A stretch of DNA of 64,000 nucleotides from Hippophae tibetana (taxonomy: Eukaryota; Streptophyta; Magnoliopsida; Rosales; Elaeagnaceae). Location of the stretch: the NCBI GenBank assembly GCA_037013495.1, contig JAZDXN010000025.1, positions 62,001-126,000 on the forward strand. Reading direction: 5' to 3'. Each line of letters starts with the position of its first letter. The stretch's first letter is position 1. Shown here piece by piece: positions 37,487 to 49,529 of the stretch. The position numbers were made by a program, and so were the translations under genes. The notes beneath the pieces are model-generated. The model was not told where the DNA came from. It ran no database searches and was given only the letters and a program-made list of their open reading frames with translations.

Positions 37487-37504
37487 CAGGGGCTGCTGCA
37501 CGTG

Positions 37505-37665
37505 AAAAATGGGGCGAAAACGCGTTGGGCGCGCGGTGGGGCTGCTGCTAGGCACTACACGCAGCTCGGCGCGCGTGAACAGTGCCCGCGCGCTACGCTG
37601 CGCGCAGCTTGGCATGCCAGCGCGCGCGGCATGGGGCGCTGGGCTACGCGTACGGCTGGGCTGCG
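37505..37665. other. CpG-rich block inside the 5' LTR U3
   Basis: Counterpart of the block in the 3' LTR, just upstream of the TGACGTCA pair in transcription sense. It lacks part of the GCGCGGGCGCGCGCGG segment present in the other copy and has its own short insertions. In a methylated genome it would be a dense methylation target near the promoter. Confidence 0.8.
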
Positions 37666-37970
37666 GCGCGAGATTTCCATCTTTTTGACATTTTTGACCT
37701 TTTCGACCCATTTCGTCCGATTTTTCCATGTTTGCTGATCTTTTCTCACTTATTTATTGATATATTTGTGATGTATTGCTTCAAGTATTCCTCTTTGAGT
37801 CTTTAAATTGCGTTTTTAAGCCAAAATTCCTGAAAAACAATAAAAATACCCGTGATTCCGAAAAAGACAAATTTATATAAATATATGATAAAACATATAA
37901 ATATATATATTTTTAATCAATTAATGTACATAAAATCATGGTTATTTTAGTGCTTTTTTAGCACTCATCA

Positions 37971-37975
37971 GCTAT
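37971..37975. repeat. Target-site duplication, right (GCTAT)
   Basis: The right LTR ends ...GCACTCATCA and is followed by GCTATACAGGAG. GCTAT repeats the left flank exactly, and the satellite monomer resumes in phase. Confidence 0.95.
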
Positions 37976-38699
37976 ACAGGAGATATTAGTGCCAACCTAG
38001 GTTTGATTATTTATAGTTTCAATCAATCCCTATTCTTCAAAAAAAATAAGGAAGAGAAAAAGAAAGAGGATGTCGTTCATATTTTCAAAAACAAAAAAGC
38101 ATTGGTAAATATGAGTTACAACTTTCAATGGAGATAACTTTTGACTCGGGTATGGAAAATACTATTATAATATATCAAAACGAAGCTCGTATGAAATTAC
38201 ACAATATATTTTGGTCGCGCCAAGGAAAATCGTTGTTGTACACAAATTACATCGTTTACATCATTTATCGAGTGTTTAATGTTTTAGAAGCACCGTTTTC
38301 ATTTTACTTACTTCTGGTTTAATTCAATAGGGCTATACAGGAGATATTGGTGCCAAACTAGGTTTGATTGTGTATATTTTCAATCAATCCCATTTTTAAA
38401 AAAAAAATAAGAGAAGAGAAAAAGAAAGAGGATGTCGTTCATAATTTCAAAAACAAAAAAACATTTGGTAAATATGAGTTACAACTTTCAACGGAGATAA
38501 CTTTTGACTCGGGTATCGAAACCACTGTTATAATATATCAAATCGAAGCTCGTATGAAATTACACAATATATTTTGGTCGCGCCAAGGAAAATCGTTTTT
38601 GTACACAAATTACATCGTTTAAATCATTTATCGTGTATTTAATGTTTTTGAAGCATCATTTTCATTTTACTTACTTCTAGTTTAATTCAATAGGGCTAT

Positions 38700-41600
38700 A
38701 CAGGAGATATTGGTGCCAACCTAGGTTTGATTATTTATATTTTTAATCAACCCCGTTTTTCAAAAAAAATAAGAGAAGAGAAATAGAAAGAGGATGACGT
38801 TCATATTTTCAAAAATTAAAAAACATTTGGTAAATATGAGTTACAACTTTCAATGCAGATAACTTTTGACTCGGGTATCGAAAACACTATTATAATATAT
38901 CAAATCGAAGCTCGTATGAAATTACGCAATATATTTTCGTCGCGCCAAGGAAAATCGTTTTTGTACACAAATTACATCGTTTACATCATTTATCGAGTAT
39001 TTAATGTTTTTGAAGCACCGTTTTCATTTTACTTACTTCTGGTTTAATTCAATAGGGCTATACAGGAGATATTGGTGCCAAACTAGGTTTGATTGTGTAT
39101 ATTTTCAATCAATCCCATTTTTCAAAAAAAATAAGAGAAGAGAAAAAGAAAGAGGATTTCGTTCATATTTTCAAAAACAAAAAAACATTTGGTAAATATG
39201 AGTTACAACTTTCAACGGAGATAACTTTTGACTCGGGTATCGAAACCACTGTTATAATATATCAAATTGAAGTTCGTATGAAATTACAAAATATGGTTTG
39301 GCCCCGCTATAGAAAATCGTTTTTGTACCCAAATTACATCGTTTACATCAATTACCGAGTGTTTAAAGTTTTTTGCGCACCATTTTCATTTTACTTACTT
39401 CTGGTTAAATTCAATAGAGCTATAGAGGAGATATTGGTGCTAAGCTAGGGTTGTTTATTTATATTTTCAATCAGTCTCTATTCTTTAAAAAAATTAGAGA
39501 AGTGAAAAAGAAAGAGGATACCGTTCATATTTTCAAAAACAAAAAATCATTTATTAAATATGAGTTACAACTTTCAATAGAGATAACTTTTGACTCGGGT
39601 ATCGAAAACACTATTATAATATCACAAATCGAAGCTCGTATGAAATTACACAATATGTTTTGCTCGCGCCAAGCAAAATCGTTTTTGTACTAAAATTACA
39701 TCGTTTACATCATTTACCGAGTGTTTAAAGTTTTTGAATCACCGTTTTCATTTTACTTACTTCTGGTTTAATTCAATAGAGCTATACAGGAGATATTGGT
39801 GCCAACCTAGGTTTGATTATTTATATTTTTAATCAACCCCATTCTTTAAAAAAAAATAAGAGAAGAGAAATAGAAAGAGGATGACGTTCATATTTTCAAA
39901 AATTAAAAAACATTTGCTAAATATGAGTTACAACTTTCAATGTAGATAACTTTTGACTCGGGTATCGAAAACACTATTATAATATATCAAATCGAAGCTC
40001 GTATGAAATTACACAATATATTTTGGTCGCGCCAAGGAAAATCGTTTTTGTACACAAATTACATCGTTTAAATCATTTATCGAGTGTTTAATGTTTTTGA
40101 AGCATCGTTTTCATTTTACTTACTTCTAGTTTAATTCAATAGGGCTATACAGGAGATATTGGTGCCAACCTAGGTTTGATTATTTATATTTTCAATCAAT
40201 CCCTATTGTTCAAAAAAAATAAGAGAAGAGAAAAAGAAAGAGGATGTCGTTCATATTTTCAAAAACAAAAAAGCATTGGTAAATATGAGTTACAACTTTC
40301 AATGGAGATATCTTTTGACTCGGGTATGGAAAACACTATTATAATATATCAAAACGAAGCTCGTATGAAATTACACAATATATTTTGGTCGCGCCAAGGA
40401 AAATCGTTGTTGTACACAAATTACATCGTTTACATCATTTATCGAGTGTTTAAAGTTTTTGAAACACCGTTTTCATTTTACTTACTTCTGGTTTAATTCA
40501 ACAGGGCTATACTGGAGATATTGGTGCCAAACTAGGTTTGATTATTTATATTTTTAATCAACCCCGTTTTTCAAAAAAAATAAGAGAAGAGAAATAGAAA
40601 GAGGATGACGTTCATATTTTCAAAAATTAAAAAACATTTGGTAAATATGAGTTACAACTTTCAATGCAGATAACTTTTGACTCGGGTATCGAAAACACTA
40701 TTATAATATATCAAATCGAAGTTCGTATGAAATTACGCAATATATTTTCGTCGCGCCAAGGAAAATCGTTTTTGTACACAAATTACATCGTTTACATCAT
40801 TTATCGAGTGTTTAATGTTTTTGAAGCACCGTTTTCATTTTACTTACTTCTGGTTTAATTCAATAGGGCTATACAGGAGATATTGGTGCCAAACTAGGTT
40901 TGATTTTGTATATTTTCAATCAATCCCATTTTTCAAAAAAAATAAGAGAAGAGAAAAAGAAAGAGGATGTCGTTCATATTTTCAAAAAACAAAAAAACAT
41001 TTGGTAAATATGAGTTACAACTTTCAACGGAGATAACTTTTGACTCGGGTATCGAAACCACTGTTATAATATATCAAATTGAAGTTCGTATGAAATTACA
41101 AAATATGGTTTGGCCCCGCTAAAGAAAATCATTTTTGTACCCAAATTACATCGTTTACATCACTTACCGAGTGTTTAAAGTTTTTTGCGCACCATTTTTA
41201 TTTTACTTACTTCTGGTTAAATTCAATAGAGCTATAGAGGAGATATTGGTGCTGAGCTAGGGTTGTTTATTTATATTTTCAATCAGTCTCTATTCTTTAA
41301 AAAAATAAGAGAAGAGAAAAAGAAAGAGGATGCCGTTCATATTTTCAAAAACAAAAAATCATTTATTAAATATGAGTTACAACTTTCAATAGAGATAACT
41401 TTTGACTCGGGTATCGAAAACACTATTATGATATCACAAATCGAAGCTCGTATGAAATTACACAATATGTTTTGCTCGCGCCAAGCAAAATCGTTTTTGT
41501 GCTCAAATTACATCGTTTACATCATTTACCGAGTGTTTAAAGTTTTTGAAGCACCGTTTTCATTTTACTTACTTCTGGTTTAATTCAATAGAGCTATACA

Positions 41601-43340
41601 GGAGATATTGGTGCCAACCTAGGTTTGATTATTTATATTTTTAATCAACCCCATTCTTAAAAAAAAAATAAGAGAAGAGAAATAGAAAGAGGATGACGTT
41701 CATATTTTCAAAAATTAAAAAACATTTGCTAAATATGAGTTACAACTTTCAATGTAGATAACTTTTGACTCGGGTATCGAAAACACTATTATAATATATC
41801 AAATCGAAGCTCGTATGAAATTACACAATATACTTTGGTCGCGCCAAGGAAAATCGTTTTTGTACACAAATTACATCGTTTAAATCATTTATCGAGTGTT
41901 TAATGTTTTTGAAGCATCGTTTTCATTTTACTTACTTCTAGTTTAATTCAATAGGGCTATACAGAAGATATTGGTGCCAACCTAGGTTTGATTATTTATA
42001 TTTTCAATCAATCCCTATTCTTCAAAAAAAATAAGAGAAGAGAAAAAGAAAGAGGATGTCGTTCATATTTTCAAAAACAAAAAAGCATTGGTAAATATGA
42101 GTTACAACTTTCAATGGAGATAACTTTTGACTCGGGTATGGAAAACACTATTATAATATATCAAAACGAAGCTCGTATGAAATTACACAATATATTTTGG
42201 TCGCGCGAAGGAAAATCGTTGTTGTACACAAATTACATCGTTTACATAATTTATCGAGTGTTTAAAGTTTTTGAAACACCGTTTTCATTTTACTTACTTC
42301 TAGTTTAATTCAAGAGGGCTATATAGGAGATATTGGTGCCAAACTAGGTTTGATTATTTATATTTTTAATCAACCCCGTTTTTCAAAAAAAATAAGAGAA
42401 GAGAAATAGAAAGAGGATGACGTTCATATTTTCAAAAATTAAAAAACATTTGGTAAATATGAGTTACAACTTTCAATGCAGATAACTTTTGACTCGGGTA
42501 TCGAAAACACTATTATAATATATCAAATCGAAGCTCGTATGAAATTACGCAATACATTTTCGTCGCGCCAAGGAAAATCGTTTTTGTACACAAATTACAT
42601 CGTTTACATCATTTATCGAGTGTTTAATGTTTTTCAAGCACCGTTTTCATTTTACTTACTTCTCGTTTAATTCAATAGGGCTATACAGGAGATATTGGTG
42701 CCAAACTAGGTTTGATTGTGTATATTTTCAATCAATCCCATTTTTCAAAAAAAATAAGAGAAGAGAAAAAGAAAGAGGATGTCGTTCATATTTTCAAAAA
42801 CAAAAAAACATTTGGTAAATATGAGTTACAACTTTCAACGGAGATAACTTTTGACTCGGGTATCGAAACCACTGTTATAATATATCAAATTGAAGTTCGT
42901 ATGAAATTACAAAATATGGTTTGGCCCCGCTAAAGAAAATCGTTTTTGTACCCAAATTACATCGTTTACATCACTTACCGAGTGTTTAATGTTTTTTGCG
43001 CACCATTTTCATTTTACTTACTTCTGGTTAAATTCAATAGAGCTATAGAGGAGATATTGGTGCTGAGCTAGGGTTGTTTATTTATATTTTCAATCAGTCT
43101 CTATTCTTTAAAAAAATAAGAGAAGAGAAAAAGAAAGAGGATGCCGTTCATATTTTCAAAAACAAAAAATCATTTATTAAATATGAGTTACAACTTTCAA
43201 TAGAGATAACTTTTTGACTCGGGTATCGAAAACACTATTATAATATCACAAATCGAAGCTCGTATGAAATTACACAATATGTTTTGCTCGTGCCAAGCAA
43301 AATCGTTTTTGTACTCAAATTACATCGTTTACATCATTTA
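38700..43340. repeat. 5-monomer higher-order repeat (1812 bp), three copies
   Basis: Units begin near 38700, 40510 and 42320 and are spaced by 1811-1812 bp; the third is incomplete and stops near 43340. Marker variants are TTTTTAATCAACCCCG, TTACGCAATA.ATTTTCG, GATTGTGTATATTTTC and TTATTAAATATGAGTTAC. The monomer just right of the retrotransposon (38000-38330) is related to monomer 5 of this unit. Confidence 0.85.
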
Positions 43341-43479
43341 AAAAGTATTTAAAGTTTTTGAAGCACCGTTTTCATTTTACTTACTTCTGGTTTAATTCAA
43401 TAGGGCTATACAAGAGATATTGGTGCCAAACTAGGATTGATTGTGTATATTTTCAATAAATCCCATTTTTCAAAAAAAA

Positions 43480-46255
43480 TAAGAGAAGAGAAAAAGAAAG
43501 AGGATGTCGTTCATATTTTCAAAAACAAAAAAACATTTGGTAAATATGAGTTACAACTTTCAACGGAGATAACTTTTGACTCGGGTATCGAAACCACTAT
43601 TATAATATATCAAATTGAAGTTCGTATGAAATTACAAAATATGGTTTGGCCCCGCTAAAGAAAACCGTTTTTGTACTCAAATTACATCGTTTACATCATT
43701 TACCGAGTGTTTAAAGTTTTTGAAGCACCGTTTTAATTTTACTTACATCTAGTTTAATTGAATAGGGCTATACAGGAGATATTGGTTCCAACCTAGGTTT
43801 TATTATTTATATTTTCAATCAGTCTCTATTATTCAAAAAAAATAATAGAAAAGAAAAGGAAAGAGGATGTCGTTCATATTTTCAAAAATAAAAATACATT
43901 TGGTAAATATGAGTTACAACTTTCAACGGAGATAACTTTTGACTCGGGTATCGAAACCACTATTATAATATATCAAACCGAAGCTCGTATGAAATTACAC
44001 AACATATTTTGGTCGTGCCAAGGAAAATAGTTTTTGTACCCAAATTACATCGTTTACAACACTTACCGAGTGTTTAAAGTTTTTGACGCACCATTTTCAA
44101 TTTACTTACTTCTCGTTTAATTCAATAGAGCTATACAGGAGATATTGCTGCCAACCTAGGTTTGATTATTAATATTTTCAATCAATCCCTATTCTTCAAA
44201 AAAAAAAATAAGAGAAAAGAAAAAGAAAGAGGATGTCGTTCATAATTTCAAAAACAAAAAAAACATTTGGTAAATATGACTTACAATTTTCAATGGAGAA
44301 ACTTTTTGACTCGTGTATCAAAACCACTATTATAATATATCAAATCGAAGCTCGTATCAAATTGCACAATAAGTTTTGGTCTTGTCAAAGAAAATCGTTT
44401 TTGTACCCAAACTTCATCGTTTACATCACTTACCGAGTGTTTAAAGTTTTTGAAGAACCGTTTTCATTTTACTTACTTCTGGTTTAATTTAATAGAGCTA
44501 TACAGAAGATATTGGTGCCAACCTAGGTTTGATTATTTATATTTTCAATCAACCCCATTCTTAAAAAAAAATAAGAGAAGAGAAATAGACAGAGGATGAC
44601 GTTCATATTTTCAAAAATTAAAAAACATTTGGTAAATATGAGTTACAACTTTCAATGCAGATAACTTTTGACTCGGGTATCGAAAACACTATTATAATAT
44701 ATCAAATCGAAGCTCGTATGAAATTACACAATATATTTTGGCCGGGCCAAGGAAAATCGTTTTTGTACACAAATTAAATCGTTTACATCATTTATCGAGT
44801 GTTTAAAGTTTTCGAAGCACCGTTTTCATTTTACTTACTTCTCGTCTAATTCAATAGGGCTATACAGGAGATATTGGTGCCAACCTAGGTTTGGTTATTT
44901 ATATTTGCAATCAACCCCATTCTTCAAAAAAAATAAGAGAAGAGAAAAAGAAAGAGGATGTCGTTCATATTTTCAAAAACAAAAAAACATTTGGTAAATA
45001 TGAGTTACAACTTTCAACGGAGATAACTTTTGACTCGGGTATGGAAACCACTATTATAATATATCAAATTGAAGTTCGTATGAAATTACAAAATATGGTT
45101 TGGCCCCGCTAAAGAAAATCGTTTTTGTACTCAAATTACATCGTTTACATCATTTACCGAGTGTTTAAAGTTTTTGAAGCACCGTTTTCATTTTACTTAC
45201 ATCTAGTTTAATTGAATAGGGCTATACAGGAGATATTGGTTCCAACCTAGGTTTTATTATTTATATTTTCAATCAGTCTCTATTATTCAAAAAAAATAAT
45301 AGAAAAGAAAAGGAAAGAGGATGTCGTTCATATTTTCAAAAATAAAAATACATTTGGTAAATATGAGTTACAACTTTCAACGGAGATAACTTTTGACTCG
45401 GGTATCGAAACCACTATTATAATATATCAAACCGAAGCTCGTATGAAATTACACAACATATTTTGGTCGTGCCAAGGAAAATAGTTTTTGTACCCAAATT
45501 ACATCGTTTACACCACTTACCGAGTGTTTAAAGTTTTTGACGCACCATTTTCAATTTACTTACTTCTCGTTTAATTCAATAGAGCTATACAGGAGATATT
45601 GCTGCCAACCTAGGTTTGATTATTAATATTTTCAATCAATCCCTATTCTTCAAAAAAAAAAATAAGAGAAAAGAAAAAGAAAGAGGATGTCGTTCATAAT
45701 TTCAAAAACAAAAAAAACATTTGGTAAATATGACTTACAATTTTCAATGGAGAAACTTTTTGACTCGTGTATCAAAACCACTATTATAATATATCAAATC
45801 GAAGCTCGTATCAAATTGCACAATAAGTTTTGGTCTTGTCAAAGAAAATCTTTTTTGTACCCAAACTTCATCGTTTACATCACTTACCGAGTGTTTAAAG
45901 TTTTTGAAGCACCGTTTTCATTTTACTTACTTCTGGTTTAATTTAATAGAGCTATACAGAAGATATTGGTGCCAACCTAGGTTTGATTATATATATTTTC
46001 AATCAACCCCATTCTTAAAAAAAAATAAGAGAAGAGAAATAGAAAGAGGATGACGTTCATATTTTCAAAAATTAAAAAACATTTGGTAAATATGAGTTAC
46101 AATTTTCAATGCAGATAACTTTTGACTCGGGTATCGAAAACACTATTATAATATATCAAATCGAAGCTCGTATGAAATTACACAATATATTTTGGCCAGG
46201 CCAAGGAAAATCGTTTTTGTACACAAATTACATCGTTTACATCATTTATCGAGTG
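43480..46255. repeat. 4-monomer higher-order repeat (1454 bp)
   Basis: Positions about 43480-44800 recur at about 44930-46255 at a 1454-bp offset. Shared private variants are TAGGTTTTATTATTTATA, GATATTGCTGCCAACC, GGAGAAACTTTTTGACTCG and CACAATAAGTTTTGG. The offset is a few bases longer than four standard monomers because of longer A-tracts in both copies. Confidence 0.8.
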
Positions 46256-47759
46256 TTTAATGTTTTTGAAGCACCGTTTTCATTTTACTTACTTCTGGTT
46301 TAATTCAATAGGGCTATACAGGAGATATTGGTGCCAAACTAGGTTTGATTATTTATATTTTCAATCAACCCCATTTTTCAAAAAAAAATAAGAGAAGAGA
46401 AAAAGAAAGAGGATGACGTTCATATTTTCAAAAACAAAAAAACATTTGGTAAATATGAGTTACAACTTTCAACGGAGATAACTTTTGACTCCGGTATCGA
46501 AACCACTATTATAATATATCAATTGACGTTCGTATGAAATTACAAAATGTGGTTTGGTCCAGCCAAGGAAAATCGTTTTTGTATCTAAATTATATCGTTT
46601 ACATCACTTACCAAGTGTGTAACGTTTTTGACGCACAATTTTCATTTCACTTACTTCTGGTTTAATTCAATATAGCTATACAGGAGATATTGGTGCCAAG
46701 ATAGCATTGTTTATTTATATTTTCAATCAGTCGCTATTCTTCAAAAAAAAAAGAGAAGAGAAAAAAAAAGAGGATGTCGTTCATATTTTCAAAAACAAAA
46801 AAACATTTGGTAAATATGAGTTACAACTTTCAACGGAGATAACTTTTGACTCGGGTATCGAAAGCACTATTATAATATATCAAATTGAAGTTCGTATGAA
46901 ATTAAAAAATGTGGTTTGGTGCAGCCAAGGAAAATCGTTTTTGTACCCAAATTATATCGTTTATATCACTTACCGAGTGTTTAACGTTTTGGACGCACAA
47001 TTTTCATTTCACTTACTTCTGGTTTAATTCAATAGAGCTATAGAGGAGATATTGGTGCCAAGATAGCATTGTTTATTTATATTTTCAATCAGTCGCTATT
47101 CTTCAAAAAAAATTAGAGAAGAGAAAAAGAAAGAGGATGTCATTCATATTTTCCAAAACAATAACACATTTGGTAAATATGAGTTACAACTTTCAACGGA
47201 GTTAACTTTTGACTCGGTATCGAAACCACTATTATAATATATCAAACCGAAGCTCGTATGAAATTACACAATATATTTTGCTCCTGCCAAGTAAAATAGT
47301 TTTTGTACCCAAATTACATCGTTTATACCACTTACCGAGTGTTTAAAGTTTGTGACGCACCATTTTCAATTTACTTACTTCTAGTTTAATTCAATAGCGC
47401 TATACAGGAGATATTGGTGCCAACATAGGTTTGATTATTTATATTTTCAATCAATCCCTATTCTTCAAAAAAAATAAGAAAAGAGAAAGAGAAAGAGGAT
47501 GTCGTTCATATTTTCAAAAACAAAAAAGCATTTGGTAAATATGAGTTACAACTTTCAATGGAGATAACTTTTGACTCGGGTATGGAAAACACTATTATAA
47601 TATATCAAAACGAAGCTCGTATGAAATTGCACAATATATTTTGGTCGCGGCAAGGAAAATCGTTTTTGTACACAAATTACATCGTTTACATCATTTATCG
47701 TGTGTTTAAAGTTTTTGAAGCACCGTTTTCATTTCACTTACTTCTGGTTTAATTCAATA

Positions 47760-48480
47760 GGGCTATACAGGAGATATTGGTGCCAACCTAGGTTTGATTA
47801 TTTATATTTTAAATCAACCCCATTCTTCAAAAAAAATAAGAGAAGAGAAAAAGAAAGAGTATGTCGTTCATATTTTCAAAAACAAAAAATCATTTGGTAA
47901 ATATGAGTTATAACTTTCAATGCAGATAACTTTTGACTCGTGTATCGAAAACACTATTATAATATATCAAATCGAAGCTCGTATTAAATTACACAATATA
48001 TTTTGGTCGCGCCAAGGAAAATCGTTTTTGTACTCAAATTACATCGTTTACATCAGTTATCGAGTGTTTAAAGTTTTTGAAGCACCGTTTTCATTTTACT
48101 TACTTCCGGTTTAATTCAATGGGGCTATACAGGAGATATTGGTGCCAACCTAGGTTTGATTATTTATATTTTCAATCAACCCCATTCTTAAAAAAAATAA
48201 GAGAAGAGAAAAAGAAAGAGTATGTCGTTCATATTTTCAAAAACAAAAAATCATTTGGTAAATATGAGTTATAACTTTCAATGCAGATAACTTTTGACTC
48301 GTGTATCGAAAACACTATTATAATATATCAAATCGAAGCTCGTATTAAATTACACAATATATTTTGGTCGCGCCAAGGAAAATCGTTTTTGTACTCAAAT
48401 TACATCGTTTACATCAGTTATCGAGTGTTTAAAGTTTTTGAAGCATCGTTTTCATTTTACTTACTTCTGCTTTAATTCAA
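47760..48480. repeat. Adjacent near-identical monomer pair (361 bp)
   Basis: Monomers at about 47760-48120 and 48121-48480 share AAGAGTATGTCG, GAGTTATAACTTTCAATGC, CTCGTGTATCGAAAAC and TACATCAGTTATCGAG, making them far closer to each other than to other neighbours. This is a local one-monomer duplication. Confidence 0.75.
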
Positions 48481-49529
48481 TAGGGCTATACAGGAGATAT
48501 TGGTGCCAACCTAGGTTTGATTATTTATATTTTCAATCAGTCTCTATTCTTCAAAAAAAATAATAGAAAAGGAAAGGAAAGAGGATGTCGTTCATATTTT
48601 CAAAAATAAAAAAACATTTGGTAAATATGAGTTACAACTTTCAACGGAGTTAACTTTTGACTCGTGTATCGAAACCACTATTATAATATATCAAACCGAA
48701 ACTCGTATGAAATTACACAATATATTTTGGTCGTGCCATGGAAAATAGTTTTTGTACCCAAATTACATCGTTTACACCACTTACCGAGTGTTTAAAGTTT
48801 TTGACGCACCATTTTCAATTTACTTACTTCTCGTTTAATTCAATAGAGCTATACAAGAGATATTGGTGCCAACCTAGGATTGATTATTAATATTTTCAAT
48901 CAATCCCTATTCTTCAAAAAAAAATAAGAGAAAAGAAAAAGAAAGGGGATGTCGTTCATATTTTCAAAAACAAAAAAACATTTGGTAACTATGAGTTACC
49001 ATTTTCAATGGAAAAACTTTTGACTCGTGTATCGAAACCACTATTATAATATATCAAATCGAAGCTCTTATCAAATTACACAATATGTTTTGGTCCCGTC
49101 AATGAAAATCGTTTTTATACCCAAATTACATCGTTTACATCACTTACCGAGTGTTTAAAGTTTTTGAAGCACCGTTTTCATTTTACTTACTTCTGGCTTA
49201 ATTCAATAGGTCAATACAGGATATATTGGTGCCAACCTAGGTTTGATTATTTATATTTTCAATCAATCCCTATTCTTCAGAAAAAATAAGAGAAGATAAA
49301 AAGAAAGAGTATGTCGTTCATATTTTCAAAAACAATAAAACATTTGGTAAATATGAGTTACAACTTTCAACAGAGATAACTTTTTACTCGGGTATCAAAA
49401 CCACTATTATAATATATAAAATCAAATCTCGTATCAAATTACACAATATCTTTTGGTCCCCTAAGGAAAATCATTTTTGTACCCAAATTACATCGTTTAC
49501 ATCACTTACCGAGTGTTTAAAGTTTTTGA

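Larger units (their letters stand above)
24382..37970 (-). mobile_element. Athila-type Ty3/gypsy LTR retrotransposon
   Basis: A 13.6-kb element with TG...CA-bounded LTRs of 2015 bp (left) and 2003 bp (right), a perfect 5-bp target-site duplication, a tRNA-Asp primer site and minus-strand gag, protease, reverse transcriptase, RNase H and integrase regions in Ty3/gypsy order. The FMDDF RT motif, the DLGAS protease motif, the VADHLSR end of RNase H, the large LTRs and the absence of a chromodomain point to the Athila lineage. It is structurally complete but its frames are broken: a few breaks in the main gag-pol and several in an additional gag-like region. Counted by eye the LTRs differ at roughly 25-30 sites in 2 kb plus small indels, suggesting an age of about half a million years under a rate of 1.3e-8 per site per year. 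It lies inside one satellite monomer. Confidence 0.96.
35968..37970 (-). repeat. 5' LTR of the Athila-type element
   Basis: 2003 bp, the promoter-bearing copy for minus-strand element transcription. It matches the left LTR throughout; the main differences are indels in the CpG-rich block (about 37505-37665) and scattered substitutions. It is followed, in element sense, by a short AGTTTT spacer and the tRNA-Asp primer site. Weak open frames inside it are not genes. Confidence 0.95.
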
